Shown here piece by piece: positions 11,559 to 21,771 of a stretch of DNA of 64,000 nt. Origin of the DNA: Metamycoplasma gateae. Its GTDB lineage: Bacteria; Bacillota_I; Bacilli_A; Mycoplasmatales; Metamycoplasmataceae. The stretch spans positions 372,001 to 436,000 of the forward strand of contig NZ_CP143578.1 of the NCBI RefSeq assembly GCF_036352135.1, read 5' to 3'. The first letter of the stretch is position 1. Every line of letters begins with the position of its first letter. A program made the translations under genes and the position numbers. The notes beneath the pieces were generated by a model. The model worked only from the letters and a program-made list of their open reading frames with translations, did not search any database and was not told the DNA's origin.

Positions 11559-12518
11559 TTATTTTTTATTATTTACTTTATCTAAAAATTCATATATATT
11601 GTTTTGTGCGTTATTAAATTTTTTAGCATTGTTTTTTTCGATATTAAATGGATATAGAAATTGATAAGCATCACTCATTAACGATGATCCATGAGCAATG
11701 TATTCTTTTGCTAAATCCATTGGAGTATAGAATTTTATATTTTGACTCGTTCCATTCAATACTACATTAACCCCATCCTTAGCATAAAAGCCTCGTTGCT
11801 TAGTATAACCGTGATTAAATGCTCTAGCAATATAAGGTAATAAATATGACTTAATTGATGATTTTTTAATTTTTTCATAGTCAGTTATAAAATTCTTAAG
11901 TTCGTTATTATTAATTCTTGGTAATGTTCATCCATTTGCTAGCATATTAATGCTGAAGTTTTGTTCGTAATTTTCACCAAAGAATAAGTATCCAATTTTT
12001 CTATCATATGATCCATCTGACCAGTTTTCAGATATTATTCTGACTCTTGTGTTTGCTGGTAAAATACTTTCAACATATTCACTATCTAAATGTGCAAGTT
12101 TTTTTTCTCTTTCTGTAACGTCACGAACATTTTGTTCTAATGTATCTATTAATGCTATTCTTATTTTAATCTCATCACCAACATTAAAAGCTGTTGTTCT
12201 TTCGTTTTTTTCTAAAACACGAACTAGCATTGTATCGCCATCATAAATTTTAACAATCTCTGCATCAATGGCTGAATAAACTTCTCAAAGTGAGATATTA
12301 ACAGTTTCTTCTTCTCTTGTTTCAAGGTTTTTGATTCTTGTTATATCAACTTTTTGATCAAAAATGTTTCCAACCTTATCGATATTTTCCTTTTCTACAC
12401 TAAATGTAGAATTTAATTGCAATTCATCGTAATACTTAGCATCTTTATTTACACAAGAAATAGCAACTAATGGCATTGCTAATGTTGGAGTTAATAAGAA
12501 AAATGGTATTTTTTTCAT
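11559..12518 (-). CDS. Surface nuclease lipoprotein (SNase/thermonuclease fold), MG186-like
   Basis: A 319-residue lipoprotein with signal peptide and lipobox VAISC (Cys about residue 22). The SNase fold starts at AEIVKIYDGDTM and continues through IRIALIDTLEQN, which holds the equivalents of Arg35, Asp40, Thr41 and Glu43 of staphylococcal nuclease (Pro42 is Leu). YDRKIGYLF supplies the Arg87 segment. It should be a calcium-dependent, surface-bound nuclease degrading extracellular DNA and RNA. Related nucleases, MAG_5040 and MHO_0730, are known from M. agalactiae and M. hominis. Position inside an importer operon suggests the products are imported; mycoplasmas cannot make nucleotide bases. 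Confidence 0.88.
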
Positions 12519-12580
12519 GTAAACCTCTGCGAAAAAACAAACACATCTAAAAAGTGTGCATGTTTTTCATAAACTTATAT

Positions 12581-14695
12581 TTATTTAAATAATTCGTGAA
12601 TTTTAGCTAAAAATTGCTCGAATGTAACTACTTGATTTGCTGCAACTGAGCCAACAAGATTTCTTCCAGCTGTTCCAATTGCATCTCTTAATTTATCCGA
12701 TAAAACTGATGAAATATCTTCAGCAGCTTGATATTTATCGTCTTTACCAATTAATTTAAAGTTATCAAAAGCAATCTTGTTTGCTTCATTTAATTTTGAA
12801 TGTGCTGTATTTCCATCTTGGAAATATGTAGTTGTTGGCGAAATATAGTTACCATATTGGTTGAATGCATCAATTGCGTGAATATTTTGGAAATTTTGTT
12901 TCTTTTTATCTCTACCAATTGAAATATTTGAAATGTTTTGATTAAATAATCATTTTACAAATAATTTGGTTGCATTATTTTCTCTTTCATTTGCATGAAC
13001 TAGAACTAATGAAGGTCCTTGAATGAAAACAGATTTTTTATCTTCTTTGCCTTTTGTTAAAGGAGCACTAATTCAATCAGCATCTTGTTTATTTAATAAT
13101 TTATCTGCTGTAATTGTTTCTTTTTGTACTAATGAAGGATCAATTAAAATATATTTCTTACCATCATTTTTAAATATTGTTCCAAGAGCAATAACTTTTG
13201 ATCTATCCGATTCTTGTACAGCGTATTTTTTATTATTTGAAAATATAATGTTTGTTCCATCAAAATCTAATTGATACAATTCATAATTAGGGTGTTCTGT
13301 TGATTTTGTAGTAACTGTTGTTTCTGCTTCTTCTGATGAGAATTGTTTATCAAATCTTCCGACAGTTGTACCTTCTGGTAAATTAAATGCAAAAATGTTA
13401 TTAGTGTATTTACCACTTTTAATTTTTAATTTAATTCCTTTTGCTTTTTCCTCTTCATTCGAAGCGCTCAAGGTAGCTTCGTTAGAAACTGTATTTGGTT
13501 TTTCACCAATATATTTAATTTCTTGATTTCCATCTCTTACAAATGTATGAGTAAATCCTGCTGTCGAACCAATACTAATAGCCATTTTATGTCTAGTTAA
13601 TAAGTTTGAACCATATGAACCACCACCACCAATTCAAACAGCACCAACTTTAATACCATCAAAAATTGTTTGTAGTAATTCCTTAAATAAAGTGTTTTGT
13701 GCAGTGTTTTCTTCTAAGAATGATTCATAATCATAACCACCAGTTATTTCATGAGCTGAAGAAGGTGTTATGTATTGTTGTGATTTATCACCTTTTGTCT
13801 TAGAAACGTTCATAACATTAATAGCTGATGCTAATGAGTCAATACCGATTATAGCTTTATTCAAATCTGCTGGATATAATCTTTTTGCTGCTATTGCAAA
13901 TTTAATTAATTCTGCATATGAAGTAAAAATATCATCAGAAAGAACTAAATTCATTTCTTTAATAGCTTTATTTCTTGAATCTTCATCTGTTGCTTTTGCA
14001 TTTTTTCAATCTTCATCAACAGCCTTACCATCAGATTCTTTAACGCTTTCATAGTAATCGATGTATTTTTTCAATAAGGTTGTATTTGTACCTTCTGTGT
14101 ATTGAACGCCTTCAATTTCTTTTAATTCTTTTAGCATTTTTCCAAGTACAACTTTGTTAACTGCTTGCATTTCTGAAGAACGTGAAAACGGAACAACTCA
14201 TTTTTCATTCTTTTGTATATTTCCACCGATTTCTTCGTTTACATTTTTGAATGCTGGGGCGATGCCTAAGGATTCATATGTTTCATTATCTAAACTTAAG
14301 TTCATGCTGTATTGAGCTAAAATTGAAGCTGCTGTTGGGTAGTTAACAATAATATTTCAAAATGTTTTTTGTTCCTTAGCTGATAATTTTGTTGTTAAAG
14401 GACCTGTACTGTATCCATTTGGTAGAAAATCAATCGCTACTGGTAAATAACCCTGATTTACTCTTTGTAATTTTTCTTCATCTGTTCCTGAATTTAGTCA
14501 ATTATTATATTCAGCAATAATTGCTTTCATGGCAACACCTTGGTCGTTTGTTTCAGAAAATCCTGTAGCAAGTTTTAATATACCATCATCTACTTGATCA
14601 AATTTTGCTTCTTGCTTACATGAAGCTAAAATAAGAGGTAGTGAAAATGCTGATAATCCGCCCACTGAAATTAAAAATTTTTCAAATTTTTTCAT
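12581..14695 (-). CDS. Large lipoprotein, probable substrate-binding subunit, MG185-like
   Basis: A 704-residue lipoprotein with signal peptide and lipobox LILASC (Cys about residue 26). It is the first gene of an operon with the same content as M. genitalium MG185-MG189, and its size and place fit the MG185 lipoprotein family. It resembles extracellular solute-binding proteins in having two large domains, with GGGGSYGSNLLTRHKMAISIGSTAG-like glycine-rich loops in the middle. By analogy it captures the ligand for the importer, but the ligand is not visible from sequence. The Shine-Dalgarno GAAAGG is seven bases before ATG. Confidence 0.8.
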
Positions 14696-14992
14696 TTTTT
14701 ACCTTTCAATATAAATTTAATATAAAAATTTATGAATAAAAATAACTAATTTATAACTATAAATAAAAATACAACAACAATTAGAACACTAATCGTTGTT
14801 GTGCAATTGTATATATGAACTTTTTATTTTGTAATTCACATAATATATTTTATTATATTTTTATTTTATAAAATAAAAAATATGCAAATTACAAATTTTA
14901 ACTTATAAACTAAATTTATAATAATAAAAAGAAACAAGAACTAAGTTCCTATTTTCTTTGCTTAATGATTAAAAATCATATTGATTAATTAA
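14696..14992 (-). promoter_or_regulatory. Leader and promoter region of the ABC importer operon
   Basis: This gene-free stretch holds two hairpins. At 14771-14802 ACAACAACAATTAG pairs with CTAATCGTTGTTGT (one G-T wobble on the minus strand), followed by TATTTTTATTT: either a terminator of the upstream gene or a leader attenuator of the operon. At 14929-14958 AAGAAACAAGAACT pairs imperfectly with AGTTCCTATTTTCTT and lies directly after the upstream gene. TATAAT-like sequences around 14840-14860 could be the promoter, which would place the first hairpin inside the mRNA leader. Confidence 0.5.
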
Positions 14993-16972
14993 TTAAAATA
15001 ATTCAATTTCATAGATTGTTGTTTTGCCGTTAAATCTAAAAGGAATTACTATTTTTCCATCAGTTTTTTTATCAAATGATAATGCTTTTCTTGAAGAATT
15101 AGCATCTCCTGGGAATTCTATTTCTTTAGATTTTAGCATGTTAACAAATTTTTCATCAAATAAACCTGCTGTAAATGGTATTGTAGCAGTTTTACTTTTT
15201 GGTCCAAATGACAATGAGTTATCTTTTTTTGTTAATTTTATATATCCAAAGAAGTGTCTATTTTCAATATTGTCAGGTATTACAGTATTTGATAATTCAT
15301 TAATTTTTTGTTTATTTTGATCACTAACTTCCATTTTTAAAATAGTCTTATTATTAATCATTTCAACAATTGCTTTTTGTTCTTCGGTTAGCTCTTCTTC
15401 TGTATTTTCTGCCTCGTTTTCAGTCTCATTTTCAACTGGTTTTTCTTCAGCATTTTTTGCTTTAATTTCATCGAATTTAGTTTGTAATGCTTGAATTGCT
15501 TCACTAATTGAGGCTGAAGTTGAATTTTCTTCTTCAACTTTAGCTTTTTGAGTATTTAGTTCATTTTCTAATGCTGTTTTGTCTTCTTCTTTGTCTGTTA
15601 GTTTTGTGTTTATATATTCTTCAACTTGGGTTTTTAATGTATTAAAGTTTTCTGTAGCTGTTCTTTTTGCTTCCGCTTCAGCTTCAACTTCTTGATCCTT
15701 TTCGCTTTTTGCGTCAGTTGCTTTTTGAATTGCAGCTGATATTTTTTCTGTAGCAGAAGTTAATTCTTCGCTTGTTGAAGTATCTGTTATGCCACTTTTA
15801 GCTTCAGTTAATTCGTTTTCAAAAGTGGTTTTTATATCTGCATATAAATCCCCTTCTAAAGATTTTTTAAATTCTTCTGCTACTGCAGATTTTGAATCAT
15901 AGCTTTCTTTTGCTTGTGCCTTTTTAGCTTCTTCATCATCTTGTGTATTTTTTGAAGTTTTTGCTTCTTCCAATGCTGTGGTTAAACTTTCGGTTTTTGA
16001 TGTATAAAATTCTACTGTTTTATTTGATTCCTCAGCTCGTTGAACCTCTGTTTTAACCTTATCAAGTTCACCTTGTAATTTATCTTTAATTTCTTTATAT
16101 TTTTCATCCTCTAAATCTTGTGAAATATATGTTTCAACTTCGGTTATTTTAGCTTCATAAGATTCTTTTGAAGCTTCTTTTAGAGCTATTTCTTCATCAA
16201 TTTTTGCTTTTTCTGCATTAGCTTCATCAATTGCTGATTGTAATGTTTTACTTGCTTCGTCATAGTTTTCTTTTGTTGAAGTCGCATTAATCGATGTTTC
16301 AATTTCGTTAATTATAGATTCTAGGTTTGTTTTTACAGATTGATATTTATCTTCTGTAATTTGATTTAAAACTTCTTTTGCTTCAGCTAGTTTTGATGTA
16401 TATAATGCTTTTGTATCTTCTAATTCTTTTGTTTCTTTTGCTTCAGCTAGTTTAGAATTTAGTTCATTTTTTAATGTTGTATATAATTCTTCTGTTTTAC
16501 TTTCATCATCAGCTGTTGTTTGAGGTTCAATTTCAGCTATTTTTTGTTCTAAAGTTTCTTTTATTGAACTATATTTAGCATCAGATAGCTCGTTTTTGAT
16601 ATATTCTTTTACCAAATTAATAACGCTTATTAATTCTCTTTTAGCCACATCTTTTTCAGATTCTTTTGTACTCATGAAATGTGATGTTTCTGCTAAAAAT
16701 GTTTCTAAAGCTTTTTGAATTTCTTCTTTTGTTGATTCTTTTGAATTTAGGACTTTCTCAGCTTTTGCAATAGCTTCTAATAGTCCCTTTCTTTGATATT
16801 CGGTTAGATCTTTATTTGTTTCTAATTCTTGTTTGAATTTAGAAATTTCTTTTTCTAACTTATTGTCTTTTTTGTCTTTTGTATGTAAAACAATAGTGGT
16901 TGCAGTAACAGTTAGAGCAGTTGCTGCTGTAAGTATGCTTAAACCGATTAGTATCTTACTTGATTTCTTCAT
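14993..16972 (-). CDS. Coiled-coil surface protein with repeated helical modules
   Basis: A 659-residue protein with an N-terminal signal or anchor (about residues 7-30: ILIGLSILTAATALTVTATT) and no lipobox cysteine. Residues about 35-545 are almost wholly charged helix, made of diverged modules of about 85 residues that repeat patterns such as YTSKLAEAKE, LEDEKYKEIKDKL and AIDEANAEKA. A Glu-rich spacer follows, then a different 115-residue C-terminal domain (ILKMEVSDQNK to TTIYEIELF) that looks folded. It is likely displayed outside the membrane as a stalk. M. hominis adhesins such as Vaa are modular coiled coils too, but I see no direct identity. Confidence 0.75.
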   Translation of the reverse strand: MKKSSKILIGLSILTAATALTVTATTIVLHTKDKKDNKLEKEISKFKQELETNKDLTEYQRKGLLEAIAKAEKVLNSKESTKEEIQKALETFLAETSHFMSTKESEKDVAKRELISVINLVKEYIKNELSDAKYSSIKETLEQKIAEIEPQTTADDESKTEELYTTLKNELNSKLAEAKETKELEDTKALYTSKLAEAKEVLNQITEDKYQSVKTNLESIINEIETSINATSTKENYDEASKTLQSAIDEANAEKAKIDEEIALKEASKESYEAKITEVETYISQDLEDEKYKEIKDKLQGELDKVKTEVQRAEESNKTVEFYTSKTESLTTALEEAKTSKNTQDDEEAKKAQAKESYDSKSAVAEEFKKSLEGDLYADIKTTFENELTEAKSGITDTSTSEELTSATEKISAAIQKATDAKSEKDQEVEAEAEAKRTATENFNTLKTQVEEYINTKLTDKEEDKTALENELNTQKAKVEEENSTSASISEAIQALQTKFDEIKAKNAEEKPVENETENEAENTEEELTEEQKAIVEMINNKTILKMEVSDQNKQKINELSNTVIPDNIENRHFFGYIKLTKKDNSLSFGPKSKTATIPFTAGLFDEKFVNMLKSKEIEFPGDANSSRKALSFDKKTDGKIVIPFRFNGKTTIYEIELF

Positions 16973-16985
16973 CTTTTTTGCCCCT

Positions 16986-17021
16986 TATAAAAATATTTTT
17001 ATATACTTAAATAATATTATA
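16986..17021 (-). promoter_or_regulatory. Promoter and leader palindrome of the coiled-coil surface protein
   Basis: TATAAT (17021-17016, minus strand) is followed about 12 bases later by a perfect 18-bp palindrome TATAAAAATATTTTTATA (17003-16986), which ends directly at the Shine-Dalgarno AGGGG. The leader is thus little more than one hairpin. Confidence 0.5.
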
Positions 17022-17075
17022 AAAATTCAATAATTAATCATAATTTTAATTAAATTGGTTGTTAGATAAAAAAAT

Positions 17076-17097
17076 AACTAGACTTTAAAATCTAGTT
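17076..17097 (-). terminator. Terminator of the 17.1-kb membrane protein gene
   Basis: AACTAGA (17076-17082) pairs with TCTAGTT (17091-17097); on the minus strand the stem is followed by ATTTTTTTA. It lies a few bases after the stop codon. Confidence 0.75.
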
Positions 17098-17102
17098 CAT
17101 TC

Positions 17103-17936
17103 TTATCTTTTAATTAATGCAGATGATAAATATTTGTATTCAAAATTATTAAATGAAAGAAGGTAAAAGTCATTAAATGAATTGTAATTTTTTACCTTAT
17201 TTAGTATGTAAAATTCATATATACTAATTGAAATAGATAATGAAAAAGTGTTGGCAACAAGAATTATTAATATTCTAATTATTGCTGAAAGGGGTTGATC
17301 TTCATTTCCTTTTTTATACAAGATTCCAATAACTGTTATTAAAATGGATTTAAAAACTATAGGCGCTAATATATCTAAAAAAATAATTCTTGTAATTGCA
17401 ATTTTTCTTTGTTTATTAAAATTAGGAGTAATAAATGAATGAAGAGCAAAATCTTTTTCAATTTCATTTATTAAATTTTTATATTGAGGAGATGTTATTG
17501 TGTAATTTAATATGTTAGCAACAACTGAAATAAAGGCAGTTTTAGTTAATTGTTTTGTACTATTTTTCCCTTTATATATTTCAAGAGGTATTTTAAAATC
17601 TTTAAAGAAAACAAACTTAGATTTATTTTTTAATGAATTTAGATATGAATAATATGCAAAGTAATCTCTTATAAAAAGCCTTTTTATCAAATCTAAAAAA
17701 GTAAATGCTAATAAGATTGTAAGCATTCCAGAAATTAGTCCAGCAAAAATACTAACTAATACATCATTTACCACTTTAAAATTATCATCTTGAGAATATT
17801 TATTCTCAAAAATAGCAACAATATAAGTTATTAAAATTCAAACCATTATAATTGCTGATAATAATAAAATTAAAAATCAACTTGAATGTAGTTCGTGTTT
17901 TTTTATCTTCTTTAATTCTTGTTTTTTGTTGTTCAT
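17103..17936 (-). CDS. Hypothetical multi-pass membrane protein
   Basis: A 277-residue protein that I do not recognise. The true start is at 17936 (MNNKKQELKK), because the segment upstream of the Met at 17774 stays open when UGA is Trp and encodes a first membrane helix (WFLILLLSAIIMVWILITYIV). Further hydrophobic segments follow near residues 57-80, 190-215 and 225-250, separated by a central soluble part of about 100 residues with many Lys and Asn. It stands alone between its own terminator and the tRNA-Leu gene. Confidence 0.7.
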
Positions 17937-17975
17937 TTTATATCCTAGCTATTTAAATATTATATAAAATATAAT

Positions 17976-18010
17976 AAAAAACGCTTGTATATTTAATAAT
18001 AAGCGTTTTT
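17976..18010 (-). terminator. Terminator of the tRNA-Leu transcript
   Basis: AAAAACGCTT (minus strand, from 18010) pairs with AAGCGTTTTTT ending at 17976, giving a stem with a T run just downstream of the tRNA. Confidence 0.8.
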
Positions 18011-18036
18011 GTAATTTGGTATATTTTTGATATATA

Positions 18037-18121
18037 TGGTGCTCCAGACTGGACTTGAACCAGCACGGCTCTTAACCGGTTGATTTTGAGTCAACTGCGT
18101 CTGCCATTCCGCCACTGGAGC
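18037..18121 (-). tRNA. tRNA-Leu (anticodon CAA)
   Basis: On the minus strand the acceptor stem is GCTCCAG/CTGGAGC with an encoded CCA end. The anticodon arm GTTGA-CTCAAAA-TCAAC gives CAA, reading UUG. A long variable arm (CCGGTTAAGAGCCG) typical of leucine tRNAs and the T-loop TTCAAGT are present. Confidence 0.95.
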
Positions 18122-18235
18122 ATATTTAAATATCTTAAATATTATAAATTATTTTTAAGATTGGTTAATATATTTTAAAAATAAAAAATTAAAATTAAAA
18201 ATTTAATAAACTAATTTTAAATCAAATATATGGAC

Positions 18236-18241
18236 TATAAT
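18236..18241 (+). promoter_or_regulatory. Promoter -10 of the dUTPase gene (leaderless)
   Basis: TATAAT ends seven bases before the ATG at 18249 and no Shine-Dalgarno lies between, so transcription should begin at or next to the start codon. Confidence 0.55.
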
Positions 18242-18248
18242 TTTACAT

Positions 18249-18734
18249 ATGAATTTAGAAGAAATTTTTGAAGCCCAAAAAAAATTAGATAAGGCTTTTT
18301 TAGATAATATTACTAACAAAGATAAAAGATATTTCGGCACTAAAATAGTTATCGCATTACTAGTTGAATTGGGAGAATTTGCAAACGAGGTTAAAGCTTT
18401 TAAATATTGAAAAAAAGATAAAACTATTGATAAGTTAAAAATGCTTGAAGAATTTGCAGATGGTATTCATTTTATAACAAGTATCGCCTATCCCCTTGGG
18501 ATAAAACCTATATTACAACCTTTTATAAAAAATAATAATTTTAATTTGCAACTAGCTCATACTTATAAATTATTTACAAATCTATTAAAATCTAAAACTG
18601 TAAAAAATGTTTTAAAGGCTTATGAGGCTTATTTGGGCCTTGGGTTATTAGTTGGGATTAATGAAGAAGATATAATTAATTCGTATCGTAAAAAGAATGA
18701 AACAAACTATAATCGAATAAAAAATAAATATTAA
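18249..18734 (+). CDS. Dimeric dUTP diphosphatase (all-alpha dUTPase)
   Basis: A 161-residue protein of the dimeric dUTPase family, which hydrolyses dUTP to dUMP and keeps uracil out of DNA. The metal-binding helix pairs are visible: ELGEFANEVKAFKYW and, after about 15 residues, EEFADGIHF, matching the EXXE...EXXD pattern. The end ELGLLVGINEEDIINSYRKKNETNYNR-like segment (seen here as GLGLLVGINEEDI and KKNETNYNR) is also typical. The transcript ends in the bidirectional terminator shared with tsf. Confidence 0.88.
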
Positions 18735-18771
18735 AAAAACTAACCAAAATTGAGGTTAGTTTTGTTTTTTT
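18735..18771. terminator. Bidirectional terminator between dUTPase and tsf
   Basis: ACTAACC (18739-18745) pairs with GGTTAGT (18754-18760), with A's before and T's after, so it serves both convergent genes. Confidence 0.85.
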
Positions 18772-18790
18772 ATAAATAAGAGTTAAAAAA

Positions 18791-19669
18791 TTATTTGGCC
18801 ATTTGTTCTGCAACTTCAGCTGCAAAATCAACTGTTTTTTTCTCAATACCTTCACCAACTTCAAATCTTTTAGCATCTACTAAAACTAGTTTTGAATCTG
18901 ATAAATATTGACCAACCGTTTTACTATCATCCATTACAAATGGTTGGTATAATAAAACACCTTTTTCATTAAGTTCTTTTTTAAGTAATCCTGCTTTAAT
19001 AGATTCTTGAATTTTTTCAGGTTTATTTGCAAGAGCTGGATTAGCATCTAATCTGTCATGAATTTCTTTTAATTCAATTTGGCATAAGCATTTTTCACTT
19101 AAATGAGATGGATTTAAAGCTGTAATGTGCATTGAAACATTTCTTAAGGCTTCTTGATTTGATCCTTCTCCTAAAATAATTGTTGCAACTCTATTGTTGG
19201 CATGTGTATACGCAGCAACAACTTGATTTTCACCAGCACTGAATTTTAGTGCTCTTCTTAAAGAAATTTTTTCACCAATTTTTGCTGTTAATAAACTTGT
19301 GTGATCTTCGATTGAAACACCATCAATTTTAATAGCTAATAATTCTTCTTGACTTGCAAAATCATTATTAAATAATGCTTCAGAAATTTTGTTTGCAAGA
19401 TCAATGAATAATTCATTTTTTGAAACAAAATCTGTTTCTGAATTAAGTTCAAAAATAACTGCTGTGTTTTCTTTTACAACTGCTCTAACAATACCTTCGG
19501 CAGCAATTCTTCCTGCTTTCTTAGCGGCTTTTAAAATACCTTTTTCTTGTAATCAATCAATTGATTTTTCAACGTCGTTATCATTTGCTTCTAAAGCATT
19601 TTTAACGTCTAAAAAACCTAAGTTTGTTCTTTCTCTTAATTCTTTAATTTTTTTCAAATCTACTGACAT
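18791..19669 (-). CDS. tsf: Translation elongation factor Ts
   Basis: The nucleotide exchange factor for EF-Tu, 292 residues. The N-terminal UBA domain (IKELRERTNLGFLDVKNAL) and the following VEKSIDWLQEKGILKA are diagnostic, as is the core segment AEGIVRAVV with ELNSETDFVSKN. The start has a good ribosome binding site (AAGGGG). It lies 21 bases after rpsB, giving the standard rpsB-tsf operon. Confidence 0.97.
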
Positions 19670-19690
19670 ATTTAACCCCTTACTTTAAAT

Positions 19691-20545
19691 TTATTTACTT
19701 TCTTGACTTCTTGATTCTGTATTTCTTGAAAATCTTTTTTCTTTGTTTTCAACAGATCTTGGGTCTTCTGGAAGAACTATTTCTTCATTTGATTTATAAG
19801 CAAATAATTGAGCTTCACCTCTTGCTGAAGCAATAGCATCAGCTAAGATTGTAATAATTAATGTTAATGATTTTGCTGAATCATCATTTGCTGGAATAAC
19901 AAAATCTACTAAGTCTGGGTTTGAGTTTGTATCGTGGATAGCAAAAACTTTTAATCCTTTTCTTTTTGCTTCTCTAATTGCAATTTCATCTTCAATAGGA
20001 GATGCAACGATCATAACTTGAGGCATTTGTGATCTGTTAGCTAATTTTCTAATACCACCTAAGTTTTTTTGTAATTTAGCAATCTTTTTATCATTTAGAA
20101 GACCTTCTTTTTTGGTGTACCCTTTGTATCCATTTTTTTGTAATTCTTCTAATCTTTCTAACTCTTTAACACTTCTAAAAATTGTTTGTGAGTTTGTTAA
20201 TGTTCCACCTAATCAACGTTCAGAAACATAAACCGAATTTGTTCTTGCTGCTGCTGATTCAATAGCTGCTTTAGCTTGTTTTTTTGTACCTACTCAAATA
20301 AATGAGATTGGTTTTTGAGCCATTTTATTTAATAGCTTGTATGCATACTCTAATGTTTTTTGAGTTTTAGCAATATCAATAATATGAATTCCTGATCTCT
20401 TTCCATAAATGTATTGTTTCATTTTTGGATTTCAACGGCTTACTCTGTGACCAAAGTATGTTCCAGCTTCTAATAATTTTTCTCTTGAAACAATAACAGG
20501 TTCAGATGAAACTTGTTTTTGTTCAACTACTTTTTGTTCTGACAT
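19691..20545 (-). CDS. rpsB: Ribosomal protein S2
   Basis: Small-subunit protein S2, 284 residues. Recognisable blocks are [47 protein letters not shown] and [17 protein letters not shown]. The C-terminal tail beyond about residue 255 is charged and variable. It is the first gene of the rpsB-tsf operon. In other bacteria S2 represses its own operon by binding the mRNA leader; a candidate structured leader is described at 20598-20657. Confidence 0.97.
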
Positions 20546-20597
20546 ATTTTTCCTTTTAAAATTTTTATTTATTTGTTTTTCTTCCTTTTATTTCTAA

Positions 20598-20657
20598 CAG
20601 TTAACACTAAGAAAGCACACGCTAACTGAATTCACAAAAGTGTTTGATAAATTAATA
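20598..20657 (-). promoter_or_regulatory. rpsB promoter and possible pseudoknot leader
   Basis: On the minus strand a TATTAA -10 (20657-20652) is followed by AACACT starting at 20644, the predicted +1. It can pair with AGTGTT ending at 20603. CAGTTA (20628-20623) can pair with TAACTG (20603-20598). The two stems interlock, the pattern of an H-type pseudoknot, about 50 bases before the rpsB start. Confidence 0.35.
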
Positions 20658-20753
20658 TGTAATATGAATAATTTATCGATACCTTTTAGATTAATTCTAA
20701 TTAAAAAGTACTTTCATATTTTAACATAATTTAAAAATTTATTTTTAAATAAA

Positions 20754-20780
20754 AAAACTGGTTAATTACAGCCCAGTTTT
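20754..20780 (-). terminator. Terminator of the restriction-modification genes
   Basis: On the minus strand AAAACTGGG pairs with CCAGTTTT, followed by more T's; it follows the restriction gene stop at 20787. Confidence 0.8.
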
Positions 20781-20786
20781 TAGGTA

Positions 20787-21761
20787 TTATAAATCAATAT
20801 AATTAAATATTAATTTCATTAAACCCTTGTTATTTACAAAAAAATTGTTTTTGCATATTTTTAAATTATTTTTTACATTTTTTAGTTGTTCTACAACTTT
20901 TGGTTCGTTGCTATTCTTGAATTTTGAAAAGAAATTACCATCAAGGCAAGAAACATAATGAAAATTTTTATTTTCTTCATTGTATTTAATAAATTCTATA
21001 ATCTCATTTAGTTCAAGATTTTGAGCTCCACCAGAACCGTTTATTATTTTATGCTCAATTAAAAAAATATGTTCATTAACCTTTATTAAAATATCGGGAT
21101 TTTTAAATTCTCTATTTTCTCTAAATTTAAAAGATATTGATTCTTCTTTCAAAATATAATTAAACAAATTAAGTTGTCCTTTATCCGGCAATATATAAGA
21201 TAATTTCATTTTCTTAAAATCTTCTAATTCATTTGTTTTTTTAAAGCCGAGTGGTTTTAAAAAGGATTCTATTTTTTCTATGCCAATATTTGATTTTCTT
21301 CTACTACTAGATATATCAGACATAACTTGCAAAACAATATTACTGTATCCATGAAACTTGTAAATTTCATGACGGTTTTGAATATATAATCTAACTATCT
21401 TATCGATCAACGACAACTTATCACTATGTGGTAATGTATTTTTATTCTTAAACTGATAATAAGAATAATTTAGAACTTGAAAATAAGAACAAAATGGAGA
21501 ATAATTTATATTCTCGACATTTTCCAATATTGAAATAATGTTATTTAATATTTCTACTTTTCTTTCGTTGTTTGTTTTACTAATATTAATAATATTTTTA
21601 TATTCTTCGATGTAGTTCAATAACTTTAAATTTGAAACTACCAAATTATTTTCTTCCTCATCTTTATTCTTATTAATTACAACGACTCCACCTGGTCGAT
21701 CAAAGTCGATGATTTGCTCTTCATGGTTTAAACTATATAAAAAGTAATCTAAATTATTCAT
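20787..21761 (-). CDS. Probable Type II restriction endonuclease
   Basis: A 324-residue protein. I do not recognise the specific enzyme, but a PD-(D/E)XK nuclease motif is clear: NPDILIKV, then HIFLIEHKIINGSGG, giving PD followed by E-x-K about 13 residues later. The position, ten bases after an adenine methyltransferase gene on the same strand, makes a restriction enzyme by far the likeliest reading. The first 120 residues are a separate, mostly helical domain that may hold target recognition. The recognition sequence cannot be read from the protein. Confidence 0.72.
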   Translation of the reverse strand: MNNLDYFLYSLNHEEQIIDFDRPGGVVVINKNKDEEENNLVVSNLKLLNYIEEYKNIINISKTNNERKVEILNNIISILENVENINYSPFCSYFQVLNYSYYQFKNKNTLPHSDKLSLIDKIVRLYIQNRHEIYKFHGYSNIVLQVMSDISSSRRKSNIGIEKIESFLKPLGFKKTNELEDFKKMKLSYILPDKGQLNLFNYILKEESISFKFRENREFKNPDILIKVNEHIFLIEHKIINGSGGAQNLELNEIIEFIKYNEENKNFHYVSCLDGNFFSKFKNSNEPKVVEQLKNVKNNLKICKNNFFVNNKGLMKLIFNYIDL

Positions 21762-21771
21762 AATTTATAAA

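Noticed and set aside
17103-17774. Met at 17774 as start of the 17.1-kb membrane protein
   Set aside because: The frame continues upstream once UGA is read as Trp, adding a full membrane helix and a plausible start at 17936 after GGAT.
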